Positions 9,301 to 16,441 of a stretch of DNA of 34,779 nucleotides are shown piece after piece (position 1 is the first letter of the stretch; each line of letters opens with the position of its first letter). A program made the position numbers and the translations under genes. Under the pieces are notes generated by a model. That model was not told the DNA's origin. It saw only the letters and a list, made by a program, of their open reading frames with translations, and ran no database searches. The stretch is from Peribacter sp964404805 (GTDB taxonomy: Bacteria > Patescibacteriota > Gracilibacteria > Peribacterales > Peribacteraceae), in assembly GCA_964404805.1 (NCBI GenBank), contig CAYOLJ010000002.1, positions 1-34,779 of the forward strand. Direction: 5' to 3'.

Positions 9301-9524
9301 AGGCGCGGCAGGACTTCGTCGTGCTCACGCTCGCCAGCCGCGTAACAGCCAAAGAGATCATGCAACTCATCAAGGAGCATCCGCAGTGGAAAATCTCAGG
9401 ATCCACGCTCAATCTGCCGTTTGAGGAGCTTCTCAAGAAGCATAGTGGCGACGAATCGTTATGGGTGGCGGCACTCACGAAGCAAGTGCACATTCTTGCC
9501 GGAAAAACGAAAGAGAAGAAATAA
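6345..9524 (+). CDS. mfd: Transcription-repair coupling factor Mfd
   Basis: 1059 residues; E. coli Mfd has 1148. Mfd removes RNA polymerase stalled at lesions and recruits UvrA. The N-terminal part is a UvrB-like domain with no ATPase motif. Next comes the RNA polymerase-interacting CarD-like domain (VPGDYVVHMEHGIGHFEGM, from about residue 378). The translocase has Walker A GDVGFGKT (about 534-541), DEEQ (about 635), TATPIPRTL (about 660) and LRGRVGRSK (about 803). The C-terminal TRCF domain follows, with PEILLPVEAMLP. The start at 6345 has no Shine-Dalgarno sequence but agrees with the family's N-terminus. It is preceded by a plausible promoter and a structured leader. Confidence 0.95.
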   Translation: MQPSLLLGRDTHRELSELLKKERRLVLSGASNETAKALLLSLFLEQHPQRTLLLTGREEETETLQHWLQFFDQETHILQPIENGEGEVLPDALQVFLQFMQGEESTNGIFLCARATWDQSFPRFAELMERILTLTVGSDIHYTTFIEDLIERGYQHGEDLYLSPGEYRRIGDVFDIFPIQSDHPYRVSFNVDRVEKILTVDAVDLSKTKDNEKKLQIFPLLYEHMVSLAEQLPAKALLAVDDQDDVEFPMTATALRFTPFPETEDHHAHLRYLSVLKFYTLTDFLNDVRDKLTQKWAIFVVTKRLDELESICKEERIPCTTEEKRSPGTLTLIGAEDDEVLPHSLQNPDLKFALLTDREIFSLKKAGKQRSIQKLALDFITSLVPGDYVVHMEHGIGHFEGMTQKEVDGTNREYLELTYAEGDKLFVPVEQADKLSKFVYEEGQEPILTQLGTNEWKRVMKKTKEETEQIAKELLLLYAKRAKAKGFGFDEDSEKQRKFEESFPYEETPGQRKAIEDLKNDMEGPHPMDRLVCGDVGFGKTEVAMRAAFKAVQGGKQVAVVAPITILADQHYHSFRERMLPFGVRVEMLSRFRTVKEQKVTLEKLKKGQADIVIGTHRLLQDDVKFHNLGLVIVDEEQRFGVKQKEKFKDMRASVDILTLTATPIPRTLNLGLHKLRDITTITTPPPGRLPIITEVRRYSNSLIRHAIIFELNRKGQSFILHNRVETIDAFADKLRLLIPEAKFIVAHGQLKADDLEARVLEFKEGKVDVLVSSTIIENGIDLPRANTLVVDQAEHFGLAQLYQLRGRVGRSKVQAYAYFLYHGQRLQDDAKKRLRAIVEACELGSGFQVAMRDLEIRGAGEILGASQSGTMNTVGVSHYLRMLKAAVEEMKAGEKSEVEEEISPEILLPVEAMLPSFYITDEQERISVYQKLAGSEDEATLKEFEEDLRDEFGEPPQPVKNLLAVLQLKLVCRQVGILRIKMEHEARQDFVVLTLASRVTAKEIMQLIKEHPQWKISGSTLNLPFEELLKKHSGDESLWVAALTKQVHILAGKTKEKK

Positions 9525-9587
9525 GAGTATTGGCGATCTACACTCTTCTACTGCTTTTGTGCGAGGATGGCGGAAAACGTGAAAATT

Positions 9588-9596
9588 TGGTATAAT
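9588..9596 (+). promoter_or_regulatory. Extended -10 promoter for the two coiled-coil genes
   Basis: TGGTATAAT at 9588-9596 is a perfect extended -10 (TGnTATAAT). No convincing -35 is present at the usual distance, as expected for extended -10 promoters. The ATG is 28 nt downstream. Confidence 0.6.
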
Positions 9597-9624
9597 TAGT
9601 AAGAAAGGTTCCATACCAATATCT

Positions 9625-9975
9625 ATGCCTGCTGCTCAACAGAATTCTGGTGCTCCTACCGTTCCGGCCAAGCGTACAGGTGCGGAAATTTACAACAGCA
9701 TCATGCGTGAGATCGAACCAGAGCTCACCCTCGATCAGATTCCGCTGATGAAGGAGAAGTATAAAAATGAGACACCTGAGCAGAAGAGGGCGCGCAGTGA
9801 ACGCTATGCCAAGGCGATGGAGGAATACGAGCAGCGCTATGCGAAGTATTTACAGGAACAGGATGCCAAGGTGCGCTCGTTTAAAATCGGAACCATCCAC
9901 TTCGTTGAAGAGAAGGCTTCGGAGAGTGACCAACAGAAGCTCAAGTCCATCGAGGCTTCATTCGATACCAATTAA
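9625..9975 (+). CDS. Unrecognised small charged protein, first gene of a pair
   Basis: 116 residues, no family recognised. A short Pro/Ala-rich N-terminus precedes about 75 residues rich in Glu, Lys, Arg and Tyr that should be helical, around SERYAKAMEEYEQRYAKYLQ. It has no signal peptide or membrane segment, so it is probably cytoplasmic. It has its own extended -10 promoter; an AAAGG lies 16 nt before the ATG, rather far for a ribosome-binding site. The next gene begins 5 bp after the stop, so the two are almost certainly co-transcribed and may act together. Confidence 0.7.
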   Translation: MPAAQQNSGAPTVPAKRTGAEIYNSIMREIEPELTLDQIPLMKEKYKNETPEQKRARSERYAKAMEEYEQRYAKYLQEQDAKVRSFKIGTIHFVEEKASESDQQKLKSIEASFDTN

Positions 9976-9980
9976 TTTTC

Positions 9981-11711
9981 ATGTTGTTTCATCCCACATT
10001 TAGCACAGAGAAAGAACGGAGATTGATATTCGATGGTGGTGCGCCTGCCGCAGCTCCCGGCGAGGCCCCTGTTGCACCGCCTGCCGCGGAATTAACTCCC
10101 GAACAAAAAAAGATTCAGGGGCAGATTGAGAAGATCGCGGCGAATCCTGATGTGGCAAAAGAGTTGGCGGCTTTTCAAGTGCAGAAAGCGAATGAAGACA
10201 ATGCCCAATTGCAGGAGCGATACAAGGCAGCGCTCGTGAATGCGGCGAATGCGTATCATCAAGAACTTATAGCCTTGGCCACCCCAGATTCCCTCCAAGT
10301 GGTTAACGAAGCGTTTGCAGAAACTGGTGTTACATTTGAACTTGGGGTTGATGGAAAGCTTGCGATCGGGGCTGAGGTGCCAGTAGATCGAGAAGAGAAA
10401 GGCCGTGAGCTTACTGATGTAGAAAAGACGATGATTCAAGAAGCCTTTGCATCTAATCCCCAATTAGCTGCCGCAGCCGAGGTCCTGATGGGACGCATGA
10501 CTGAAGACAGCCCAGATCTTGCCGTGGCCCAAGGGTTCTTTGAAAACTTTAATAAAAAGAGCCCAAAAGAGAAACAAGAGATCCTCACCAAAGATCCGGC
10601 ATTTCAAGAGTTTCTGCGTGAGATTCCTGCAGATCAGCAGGAGCTTGTGAAACAGATGCGCCAAACGATGATTGAAACAACACGAGAAGAAGCGACAGAA
10701 CTCTCTGACGAAGAGCGCGCAGATATTATTGATGGCGCAGAGAAAGAACTGGAGAAATTCGATGCCACCAAAGCCTCAGAGATCGATAAAAATATTATGC
10801 TCGCACGCATGCAGATGCGCGGCATCGATACCAGTAATCCCGACGAGATCTTCGCCAAGCCTCCTATACTCAAGGTGACCGAAGGCTCACCTATGGAACG
10901 TGGATTCAGTAAGATTATGGGTCTGATCGGTTACGTTCTACTGAGTATTCAGAAGATGAAGGGGAAGTTGAATCCAGAGACGAAGACGGGCGCAGATGCG
11001 CCGGCGGGTAAGCCTGGTACGGGCGCGGAGGCTCCGGCCCCGGGACAGGATGCGTTGAAACAGAAGCTGAAAGAGCAGATGAAGACGAAGAAGGGTGATG
11101 CACTTCTCTCAGAGAAAGGAGCCCAAAAAACTACCTTAGAGGGAGAGATTCAGGCTCTGAAAACAGAGGTGGATGACCTTAAGGATAAAGAGGATGAGGA
11201 GAATAAAGGTGCCTTTGAATACAAGAACGGAGAATTACAGCAGAAACAGCAGGAAGTAGCCCAACTAACACAGGAAGTTACAGTGCTACAGGAGATGAAA
11301 ATCACAACAGAGAACCAGAAAAATATCCTCAATGGAGGCAAGGATGCACTTACTTCGTATCTTGGGAGGTCAGATGCGCGCACTAGAGTTCCAGGCGGCG
11401 TGAAGATATGCGACGGTCTAAAGAAAACAGTTTTTGTGGTAAATGATAGTTTTGAGCTCTCTCTCACAAATGAAACAGGCGGCCCTGTTGATCGCACTAT
11501 TCTTGGTGATCTCTCGGGAGCTATTACCTTCAGAATGGGCACTGGCATAGACTACTTTGCCATCAATGAGCAGGCTGTTCTTAAGCAGCCAACTGAACTA
11601 CAGACGGTTTTCCGCCAGTTGCTTGATGGATTTAAGGCGGATGTGAAAGCAGATGAGCCACCGCGCCCAGCTGCTCCTGCGGTGCCAGCTGTTCCACCGG
11701 CTGCTCCCTAA
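9981..11711 (+). CDS. Unrecognised large Ala/Glu-rich coiled-coil protein
   Basis: 576 residues, no family recognised. The N-terminus contains RRLIFDGGAP followed by a Pro/Ala-rich linker. Long helical stretches (residues about 35-85 and 130-270) are rich in Glu, Gln, Lys and Ala. A weakly hydrophobic segment (IMGLIGYVLLSIQKMKG, about 312-328) might touch a membrane. A strong coiled coil of leucine/glutamine heptads spans about 365-445, around LKTEVDDLKDKEDEE. The C-terminal 120 residues look globular and end in an Ala/Pro-rich tail. Start chosen as the first ATG after the upstream stop. A scaffold or structural role is a guess only. Confidence 0.7.
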   Translation: MLFHPTFSTEKERRLIFDGGAPAAAPGEAPVAPPAAELTPEQKKIQGQIEKIAANPDVAKELAAFQVQKANEDNAQLQERYKAALVNAANAYHQELIALATPDSLQVVNEAFAETGVTFELGVDGKLAIGAEVPVDREEKGRELTDVEKTMIQEAFASNPQLAAAAEVLMGRMTEDSPDLAVAQGFFENFNKKSPKEKQEILTKDPAFQEFLREIPADQQELVKQMRQTMIETTREEATELSDEERADIIDGAEKELEKFDATKASEIDKNIMLARMQMRGIDTSNPDEIFAKPPILKVTEGSPMERGFSKIMGLIGYVLLSIQKMKGKLNPETKTGADAPAGKPGTGAEAPAPGQDALKQKLKEQMKTKKGDALLSEKGAQKTTLEGEIQALKTEVDDLKDKEDEENKGAFEYKNGELQQKQQEVAQLTQEVTVLQEMKITTENQKNILNGGKDALTSYLGRSDARTRVPGGVKICDGLKKTVFVVNDSFELSLTNETGGPVDRTILGDLSGAITFRMGTGIDYFAINEQAVLKQPTELQTVFRQLLDGFKADVKADEPPRPAAPAVPAVPPAAP

Positions 11712-11759
11712 TCAGGGGAAGCCATTCTCTGAGCGAGGAGCAAAGCACTGAGTTTCAGG

Positions 11760-12299
11760 CTACCTTTTTCTTCTAGTGAATTTGAATACTAGAAATTCAT
11801 TATTAATTAGCCAAAGTAAACCAGACAAGAGCTGCAAGAACACACCAACATGAAATGTCTGTTTTTCTATTCTATATGCTGGGCTATGTAACAAAGCATT
11901 ATTGATAACATCTTGTAAATCTGTGATCTGAACTTGCTTGGTCTCTTCAGTATTCAAAACAACATCAAAAATACAGTGATTATGTGTTTTGCCATCCATT
12001 GTAAGAGATGCACCATTGCAATCTAGTTTACTAATTTCACTAATTCCAAGTTCCTTTAAACTAGGATCCTGATTTTCCAATAGTGCTTCATAAATCCAAA
12101 ACATTAAATCTCCTTTTGCAACTTTTGTCCCCGTTTGTAATGATTGTGCAGATGAAATAAAGGTATCATAATTCGGAGCAATCCTTCTTCTATAAATAGG
12201 ATCTTTGTCAGCATTAGAAGCCCAAAAACCAATATTCATAAGAATAAATCCAATGATTCCAAATGTTACGGTGGCCAGTGCTAACCCGTGTTTTTTCAT
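11760..12299 (-). CDS. Unrecognised AT-rich orphan membrane protein beside tRNA-Leu
   Basis: 179 residues. One membrane segment lies near each end: about residues 7-27, and about 150-167 around VFLQLLSGLLWLINNEFLVF. A polar domain of about 110 residues with two cysteines lies between them. The gene is about 36-38% GC in the lines I counted, against roughly 50% in its neighbours. Its start is 20 bp from the 3' end of tRNA-Leu and its stop faces the convergent 576-residue gene. Composition and tRNA-side location suggest recent acquisition. No integrase or clear attachment repeat is visible. Confidence 0.6.
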   Translation of the reverse strand: MKKHGLALATVTFGIIGFILMNIGFWASNADKDPIYRRRIAPNYDTFISSAQSLQTGTKVAKGDLMFWIYEALLENQDPSLKELGISEISKLDCNGASLTMDGKTHNHCIFDVVLNTEETKQVQITDLQDVINNALLHSPAYRIEKQTFHVGVFLQLLSGLLWLINNEFLVFKFTRRKR

Positions 12300-12319
12300 A
12301 ATAACCAGAAACTTATATG

Positions 12320-12406
12320 TGGTGCCGAGGAGAGGGTTCGAACCTCCATGGGATTGCTCCCACCAGCTCCTAAGGCTGGCGCGTCTGCCAATTTCGCCAC
12401 CTCGGC
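12320..12406 (-). tRNA. tRNA-Leu (anticodon UAG)
   Basis: The minus strand folds into a class II tRNA. A 7-bp acceptor stem GCCGAGG/CCTCGGC pairs 12400-12406 with 12324-12330. The anticodon stem CCAGC/GCTGG has loop CTTAGGA and anticodon TAG (+ strand 12370-12372). A long variable arm with a GGGA/TCCC stem follows, then a T arm with TTCGAAC. The discriminator is A and the 3' CCA is encoded (12320-12322). It lies 30 bp downstream of the charged coiled-coil gene on the same strand. Confidence 0.95.
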
Positions 12407-12436
12407 ATACCTATACTGTAGCAAGCTTTCTATCGT

Positions 12437-13426
12437 TTATGAGGGGATTTCTTCCTCTCCCCGTGCGATACGATCTGCGCGGCGGGCAGCCTCCTCTTCA
12501 CGGTGTATGGCCTCCTTACCGGCCTGATCGCCCTTCTGCTTCGCTTCAGTCTCCACCCCTTGTAGGGTTTCGCGTTCGTGTACCGTGGCCTGCTCGCGCT
12601 TGCGGTGGGCGAGTGCCTCGAGTTCTAGTTTCTTCTTTGTGGTTTCAGTATCAACTGCTGTCTTCTTGGTGCGCTTGTCTTGCTCAATCTTTTCGCGCTC
12701 ACGACGTTCATCCGCATCAATCTTACGTTGCTCTGTGTCGCGAACACCCATGGGCAGGCTTGCGGCGGCAAGGCGTCGTCTACGAATATCACCTTCCATT
12801 CGGGCCGTTGCCTCCCGCTCCTGCGCATCGAGCTTGGCCTTCTTCTGCTTTGCCTCTTCATCAGCTGTTTCCTTCAGGCGCTGCTCTTCTTGATCAGCAT
12901 CTGAGCGCTTCTTACGCCCCTCTGTCTCTGTTTTACTCCGGTCTCGTTTGGCCCAAAGCTCTGCCTGCTGACGTGCAAGCAGGGCGCCCCACTCTGCCTG
13001 CTCGCGGGTGTTATTCATGAGTTTTCTGGCCTCATTTTTTCTACACTCTTTCAAAACCATGCGCGCGTTCTGTTCCTGCATTTGTTTCATGTACTCACGG
13101 CGCTTCTTCATACGCTCTTCGTGTTCTGCAGCCTGATCTTCCCAAAATTTCTTCTCCTCTGCCTTCTTTTTTTTCATCTCTATCACCGCCTTTTTTCGTT
13201 CGACCTCCGCTCCGCTCCATTCTTTGAGTTCCTGCTTTTTGCGTTCTTCTGCCAGGATATCTGCTTCGGCAAATGCATGTTGGCGTTCGCCGCGTTCCAC
13301 TCCCTCCCGCTCGCGTCCTGCGCGGTGCTCCTTATCCTTTTCCAGCTGCTTACGCTTGAGCTCCTGAGCACGCTCAAGTTCTCTCTGCATGTCAGCCTTC
13401 TTGGGGTCCACAGGATCGTTCGACAT
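12437..13426 (-). CDS. Unrecognised, extremely charged coiled-coil protein
   Basis: 329 residues, almost entirely Lys, Arg, Glu, Gln and Ala, predicted as one long helical rod (about residues 8-320). It has no signal peptide or membrane segment. Only one cysteine and a handful of aromatic residues are present, two of them in the segment EEKKFWEDQ. No family is recognised, and similarity searches would be confounded by composition. A TATAAT lies only 6 bp before the start codon (see promoter). A second in-frame ATG is residue 13. It sits between aspS and tRNA-Leu on the same strand. A structural or scaffold role is possible but unsupported by motif. Confidence 0.65.
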   Translation of the reverse strand: MSNDPVDPKKADMQRELERAQELKRKQLEKDKEHRAGREREGVERGERQHAFAEADILAEERKKQELKEWSGAEVERKKAVIEMKKKKAEEKKFWEDQAAEHEERMKKRREYMKQMQEQNARMVLKECRKNEARKLMNNTREQAEWGALLARQQAELWAKRDRSKTETEGRKKRSDADQEEQRLKETADEEAKQKKAKLDAQEREATARMEGDIRRRRLAAASLPMGVRDTEQRKIDADERREREKIEQDKRTKKTAVDTETTKKKLELEALAHRKREQATVHERETLQGVETEAKQKGDQAGKEAIHREEEAARRADRIARGEEEIPS

Positions 13427-13432
13427 CTGATT

Positions 13433-13438
13433 ATTATA
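13433..13438 (-). promoter_or_regulatory. -10 element immediately before a start codon (possible leaderless transcript)
   Basis: The minus strand reads TATAAT with the ATG of the 329-residue gene 6 bp further on. That places the expected transcription start at or next to the A of ATG. No clear -35 is visible. Confidence 0.45.
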
Positions 13439-13483
13439 GCAGAAAGGGCTCTCTGATGCACTCTATCGCAAACAGGCAGGATA

Positions 13484-15250
13484 TTACTTTTCCTCGACAA
13501 CGCGGATGCCCAGCTCGTTGAGCTGTGCGTCAGAAACAACAGACGGAGCCCCCATCATGACATCCTGCGCCTTACCATTTTTGGGGAACGCATAAATATC
13601 ACGAATACTTAGGCATTCCCATAGCACCATCATGAGGCGGTCAATACCCGGAGCGATGCCGCCATGCGGCGGGGCACCGTATTGGAAAGCGCGGATCATG
13701 CCGCCAAATTTTCGATCAACATCCTCTTTCGTGTATCCGGCGATACCAAATGCTTTGTACATGATATCCGGACTGTGATTTCTGATGGCTCCTGAGCTGA
13801 TCTCGAAGCCGTTGCAAATAAGGTCGTACTGGAAGGCAAGAATCGAAAGAGGATCTTTCGCTTCCAGCGCCTCCATCCCACCCTGTGGCATCGAGAAGGG
13901 GTTATGCGAGAAATCAATTTTCTTCTCCTGCTCATTCCACTCGTACATGGGGTAATCCTTTATCCATGCCCACGCGGCTACCTTAGGATCAGCCAATTTG
14001 AGTTTTTTGCCGATCTCGGCGCGAACCTGACCGATTGAGCGACATGCGGTGAGCCATTTATCCGCCGTGAAGAAGGCAATATCTCCTTCTTCTAACTTGA
14101 GCTGTTCGGCGATTTTTCCAGCAAGATCGGGTCCTAACTTCGCCGCGGGCACACCTTCGAGTTTCCCCTTAGCCATCTTCATCCACGCGAGTCCCTTGGC
14201 ACCGAATGTCCGAGCGGCCTCTGTGAGATCATCAATTTCCTTGCGAGAGAATTTTGCACCGCCGGCGACTCTCAACGCTTTTACTGCTCCCCCCTGAGCA
14301 ACGGCATCGGCGAAGATGGAGAATCCGCATCCCTTGCAGAGAGACGTAACATCCGAGAGCTCCAAGCCGAAGCGCAGATCGGGCTTGTCTGATCCGTAGC
14401 GGTCAAAGATCTCTTTCCATGTGAACTGAGGAAATGTTTTCTGTAGGACCTTTTTATCACTAAAGCGTTCCGTGAGTTCCACCATGAGAGGTCCCACAAC
14501 TTCAAATACATCCTCTTGTGTGACGAAGCTCATTTCCAGGTCAAGCTGGTAGAACTCACCTGGGTGTCGGTCTGCACGGGGGTCTTCGTCACGGAAACAA
14601 GGGGCGATCTGAAAGTAACGGTCGAGCCCCGCCACCATAAGGAGCTGCTTAAACTGTTGTGGAGCTTGTGGAAGGGCATAAAACATGCCACGGTGCAGTC
14701 GGCTCGGGACGAGATAGTCACGCGCTCCCTCTGGCGAAGAATTGGCGAGAATGGGGGTCTGCACCTCAGTAAAATTCTTGCTGTGCATGTAGGTGCGGAT
14801 ATGTCCAATGAAGGCATCCCGCTTCTGCATCATTTTTTGTAGGGTAGGGCGCCGAAGATCCAAGAAGCGATACTGGAGCCGGAGTTCCTCGTTGACCTCC
14901 TTCTCCTGATCGATTTCGAAAGGTGGGGTCTTTGCCTCACTCAGGACCGCTAGTTCTTCCGCGATCACTTCTATCTCTCCTGTAGGATTCTCTCTCCGTT
15001 CTGCACCATCAACGCGCTTGCGCACCGTCCCGGTGATTTTGAGTACCCACTCGGGGCGGATCTTTTCGACCGTGGTGAAGACTGCCTTGTTCTCAGGATC
15101 AAACACAATTTGGGTGAAACCGTAACGGTCTCGCAGATCAATGAAGATAAGCCCTCCGTGGTCACGGCGCCGGTGCACCCAGCCGCAGAGCGTTGTTTCT
15201 TCCTTCGCGTTCTTTGCCGTGAGTTCGCCACAGGTGTGCGTACGGAGCAT
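13484..15250 (-). CDS. aspS: Aspartyl-tRNA synthetase (bacterial type, probably non-discriminating)
   Basis: 588 residues from the ATG at 15250, giving the family-typical opening MLRTHTCGEL; an upstream in-frame ATG at 15286 would add 12 residues. The anticodon-binding OB fold is at the N-terminus. Class II motif 2 (FRDEDPRADRHPGEFYQLD) is at about residue 217, followed by the bacterial GAD insertion. Motif 3 (GIAPGIDRLMMVL) is near the end. Residue 31 is His in VHRRRDHGG. In Pseudomonas aeruginosa AspRS the equivalent His31 is linked to relaxed tRNA recognition, so this enzyme may also charge tRNA-Asn and need GatCAB. nrdR lies upstream on the same strand. Confidence 0.95.
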   Translation of the reverse strand: MLRTHTCGELTAKNAKEETTLCGWVHRRRDHGGLIFIDLRDRYGFTQIVFDPENKAVFTTVEKIRPEWVLKITGTVRKRVDGAERRENPTGEIEVIAEELAVLSEAKTPPFEIDQEKEVNEELRLQYRFLDLRRPTLQKMMQKRDAFIGHIRTYMHSKNFTEVQTPILANSSPEGARDYLVPSRLHRGMFYALPQAPQQFKQLLMVAGLDRYFQIAPCFRDEDPRADRHPGEFYQLDLEMSFVTQEDVFEVVGPLMVELTERFSDKKVLQKTFPQFTWKEIFDRYGSDKPDLRFGLELSDVTSLCKGCGFSIFADAVAQGGAVKALRVAGGAKFSRKEIDDLTEAARTFGAKGLAWMKMAKGKLEGVPAAKLGPDLAGKIAEQLKLEEGDIAFFTADKWLTACRSIGQVRAEIGKKLKLADPKVAAWAWIKDYPMYEWNEQEKKIDFSHNPFSMPQGGMEALEAKDPLSILAFQYDLICNGFEISSGAIRNHSPDIMYKAFGIAGYTKEDVDRKFGGMIRAFQYGAPPHGGIAPGIDRLMMVLWECLSIRDIYAFPKNGKAQDVMMGAPSVVSDAQLNELGIRVVEEK

Positions 15251-15316
15251 AGGCAAAGTGTAATTGTTCCATTGTCGCATTACCACAGAGTTCCGTAGCC
15301 TTCTTCCACCGGTTTG

Positions 15317-15763
15317 CTATTTGAGGAGCTGCCCCAATTCCTTCTTAAATTCCTGCACATCTTTAAATTCGCGATGCACAGAAGCAAATCGGATGTAGGC
15401 GACGGTATCGAGCTTCTTCAATTCCCGCATCACATCAGTGCCGATGGTGGAACTCGATACCTCCTTACGGTTACCGCCCCATTTCTCTTCCAATTTGGTG
15501 AGCAGACGGTCAATCTTCTCCTGCGAAATCGGGCGCTTGGAACAGGCGAGCCAAATACCGCGCTCAAGCTTGGTGCGACTATACGGTTCACGGGTGCTGT
15601 CACGCTTGATGACGATGAGGTTGCTAAGTTCCTGGCGCTCAAACGTTGTGTAACGATGATTACACTTGGTGCACTCGCGCCGACGGCGAATTGCCCGACC
15701 ATCCTCTGCGAGACGCGAGTCGATAACCGCCGTGTCGGTCGCTTTGCATCGCGGGCAGTACAT
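15317..15763 (-). CDS. nrdR: Transcriptional repressor NrdR
   Basis: 148 residues, the normal length. The N-terminal zinc ribbon has its two CxxC pairs (CPRC at residues 3-6 and CTKC near 31-34) with the conserved VIDSR and IRRRREC between them. The ATP-cone domain follows (VIKRDSTREPYSRTKLERGI onward), ending in FASVHREFKDVQEF. NrdR senses ATP/dATP and represses ribonucleotide reductase genes. No such gene lies in this window, so its targets are elsewhere. It lies between tsaC and aspS on the same strand, with a hairpin just before its start codon. Confidence 0.95.
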   Translation of the reverse strand: MYCPRCKATDTAVIDSRLAEDGRAIRRRRECTKCNHRYTTFERQELSNLIVIKRDSTREPYSRTKLERGIWLACSKRPISQEKIDRLLTKLEEKWGGNRKEVSSSTIGTDVMRELKKLDTVAYIRFASVHREFKDVQEFKKELGQLLK

Positions 15764-15766
15764 ACC

Positions 15767-15785
15767 AAGAGCTTACTCGGCTCTT
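15767..15785 (-). promoter_or_regulatory. Hairpin directly 5' of the nrdR start codon
   Basis: AAGAGC (15767-15772) and GCTCTT (15780-15785) form a perfect 6-bp stem with a 7-nt loop. On the minus-strand transcript it ends 3 nt before the nrdR ATG. There is no T tract, so it is more likely a translational or processing element than a terminator. Confidence 0.4.
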
Positions 15786-15826
15786 CTTGTGTTGCGGAAG
15801 AGACTTTGCAGGGTTCTTCAGCGATC

Positions 15827-16441
15827 TTAGACGGAAAGGTCGCCCTGACGATGTGTGCGTGACTGCCCTGCAGATGAAAGGTTGATAATGGTTGAGGGCG
15901 GAGTTAGTGGGAGCGTACCGCTGTCGAGGATGAGGTCTGGCTGGACATTGGCGGAGGCAAACTGCTGCTCAATTTTCTGTACCGAGTAGGGATTGGGCCT
16001 GCCGTGTACGTTGGCCGATGTTGTCGAAAGCGGCTTGCCGAAGCGCCTGACGAGCTCCATAGCCAAAGGATGACTCGAGATACGAATGCCAAGAGAGGGT
16101 GTAGGGGGTAGAGGGTAGGGGGTAGGGAATATTTGCTGGGTATCTTTGCGAAGCGAAAGAATGAGCGTGAGGGGGCCTGGGAGGTGCTTCGAGGCGAGCT
16201 CTTCGGCCTTCGTGTTCCATTCAACGTATTTCTTTGCTGTGGCTATTGATGCAAAGAGCCCGCTCACCGGTTGATCCTGCGGACGATTCTTGATCGCAAA
16301 GAGTTTTGTAACCGCCTGCGGATTAGTGAGATCGCAGGCAAGTCCGTAGCAGGTCTCTGTTGCATGGGCGACTACACCCCCTGCAGCAAGAATGCGTAGA
16401 GCCTCTTCGAGCGCCTGTGGCGAAGCAGTGACCAAGAGCAT
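15827..16441 (-). CDS. tsaC: Threonylcarbamoyl-AMP synthase (TsaC/YrdC family)
   Basis: 204 residues, the size of TsaC rather than two-domain Sua5. The enzyme makes threonylcarbamoyl-AMP for the universal t6A37 modification of ANN-decoding tRNAs. Family landmarks are GGVVAHATETCYGLACD at the N-terminus, FAIKNRPQDQPVSGLF (the KxR motif), HLPGPLTLIL, GIRISSHPLA and PLSTTSANVHGRPNP. A Pro-rich segment (FPTPYPLPPTP) precedes the GIRI motif and is encoded by a repetitive tract that is very G-rich on the opposite strand. Its ATG shares one base with the dnaE stop (TAATG), which implies translational coupling. Confidence 0.9.
   Translation of the reverse strand: MLLVTASPQALEEALRILAAGGVVAHATETCYGLACDLTNPQAVTKLFAIKNRPQDQPVSGLFASIATAKKYVEWNTKAEELASKHLPGPLTLILSLRKDTQQIFPTPYPLPPTPSLGIRISSHPLAMELVRRFGKPLSTTSANVHGRPNPYSVQKIEQQFASANVQPDLILDSGTLPLTPPSTIINLSSAGQSRTHRQGDLSV
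16097..16127 (+). repeat. G-rich tract with quadruplex potential inside tsaC
   Basis: Five runs of three to five G separated by 2-4 nt lie on the + strand (16097-16099, 16104-16108, 16113-16115, 16118-16122, 16125-16127). They form an irregular TAGGG(GG) tandem. It is the template strand of tsaC and encodes a Pro-rich insertion. Confidence 0.6.

Noticed and set aside
9525..9560. Hairpin AAGAGT/ACTCTT after mfd as a terminator
   Set aside because: Only 6 bp with a 13-nt loop and no T run; too weak to call.
11734..12332. Possible attachment-site repeat: CGAGGAG at 11734-11740 and at the tRNA-Leu 3' acceptor (12326-12332)
   Set aside because: Only 7 bp match, which is expected by chance at this distance; no integrase gene is present.
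12437..13020. Long + strand open frames antisense to the charged coiled-coil gene (for example 12205-13020)
   Set aside because: Their composition is explained by the complement of Lys/Glu-rich codons; the minus-strand frame has a promoter and coherent protein composition.
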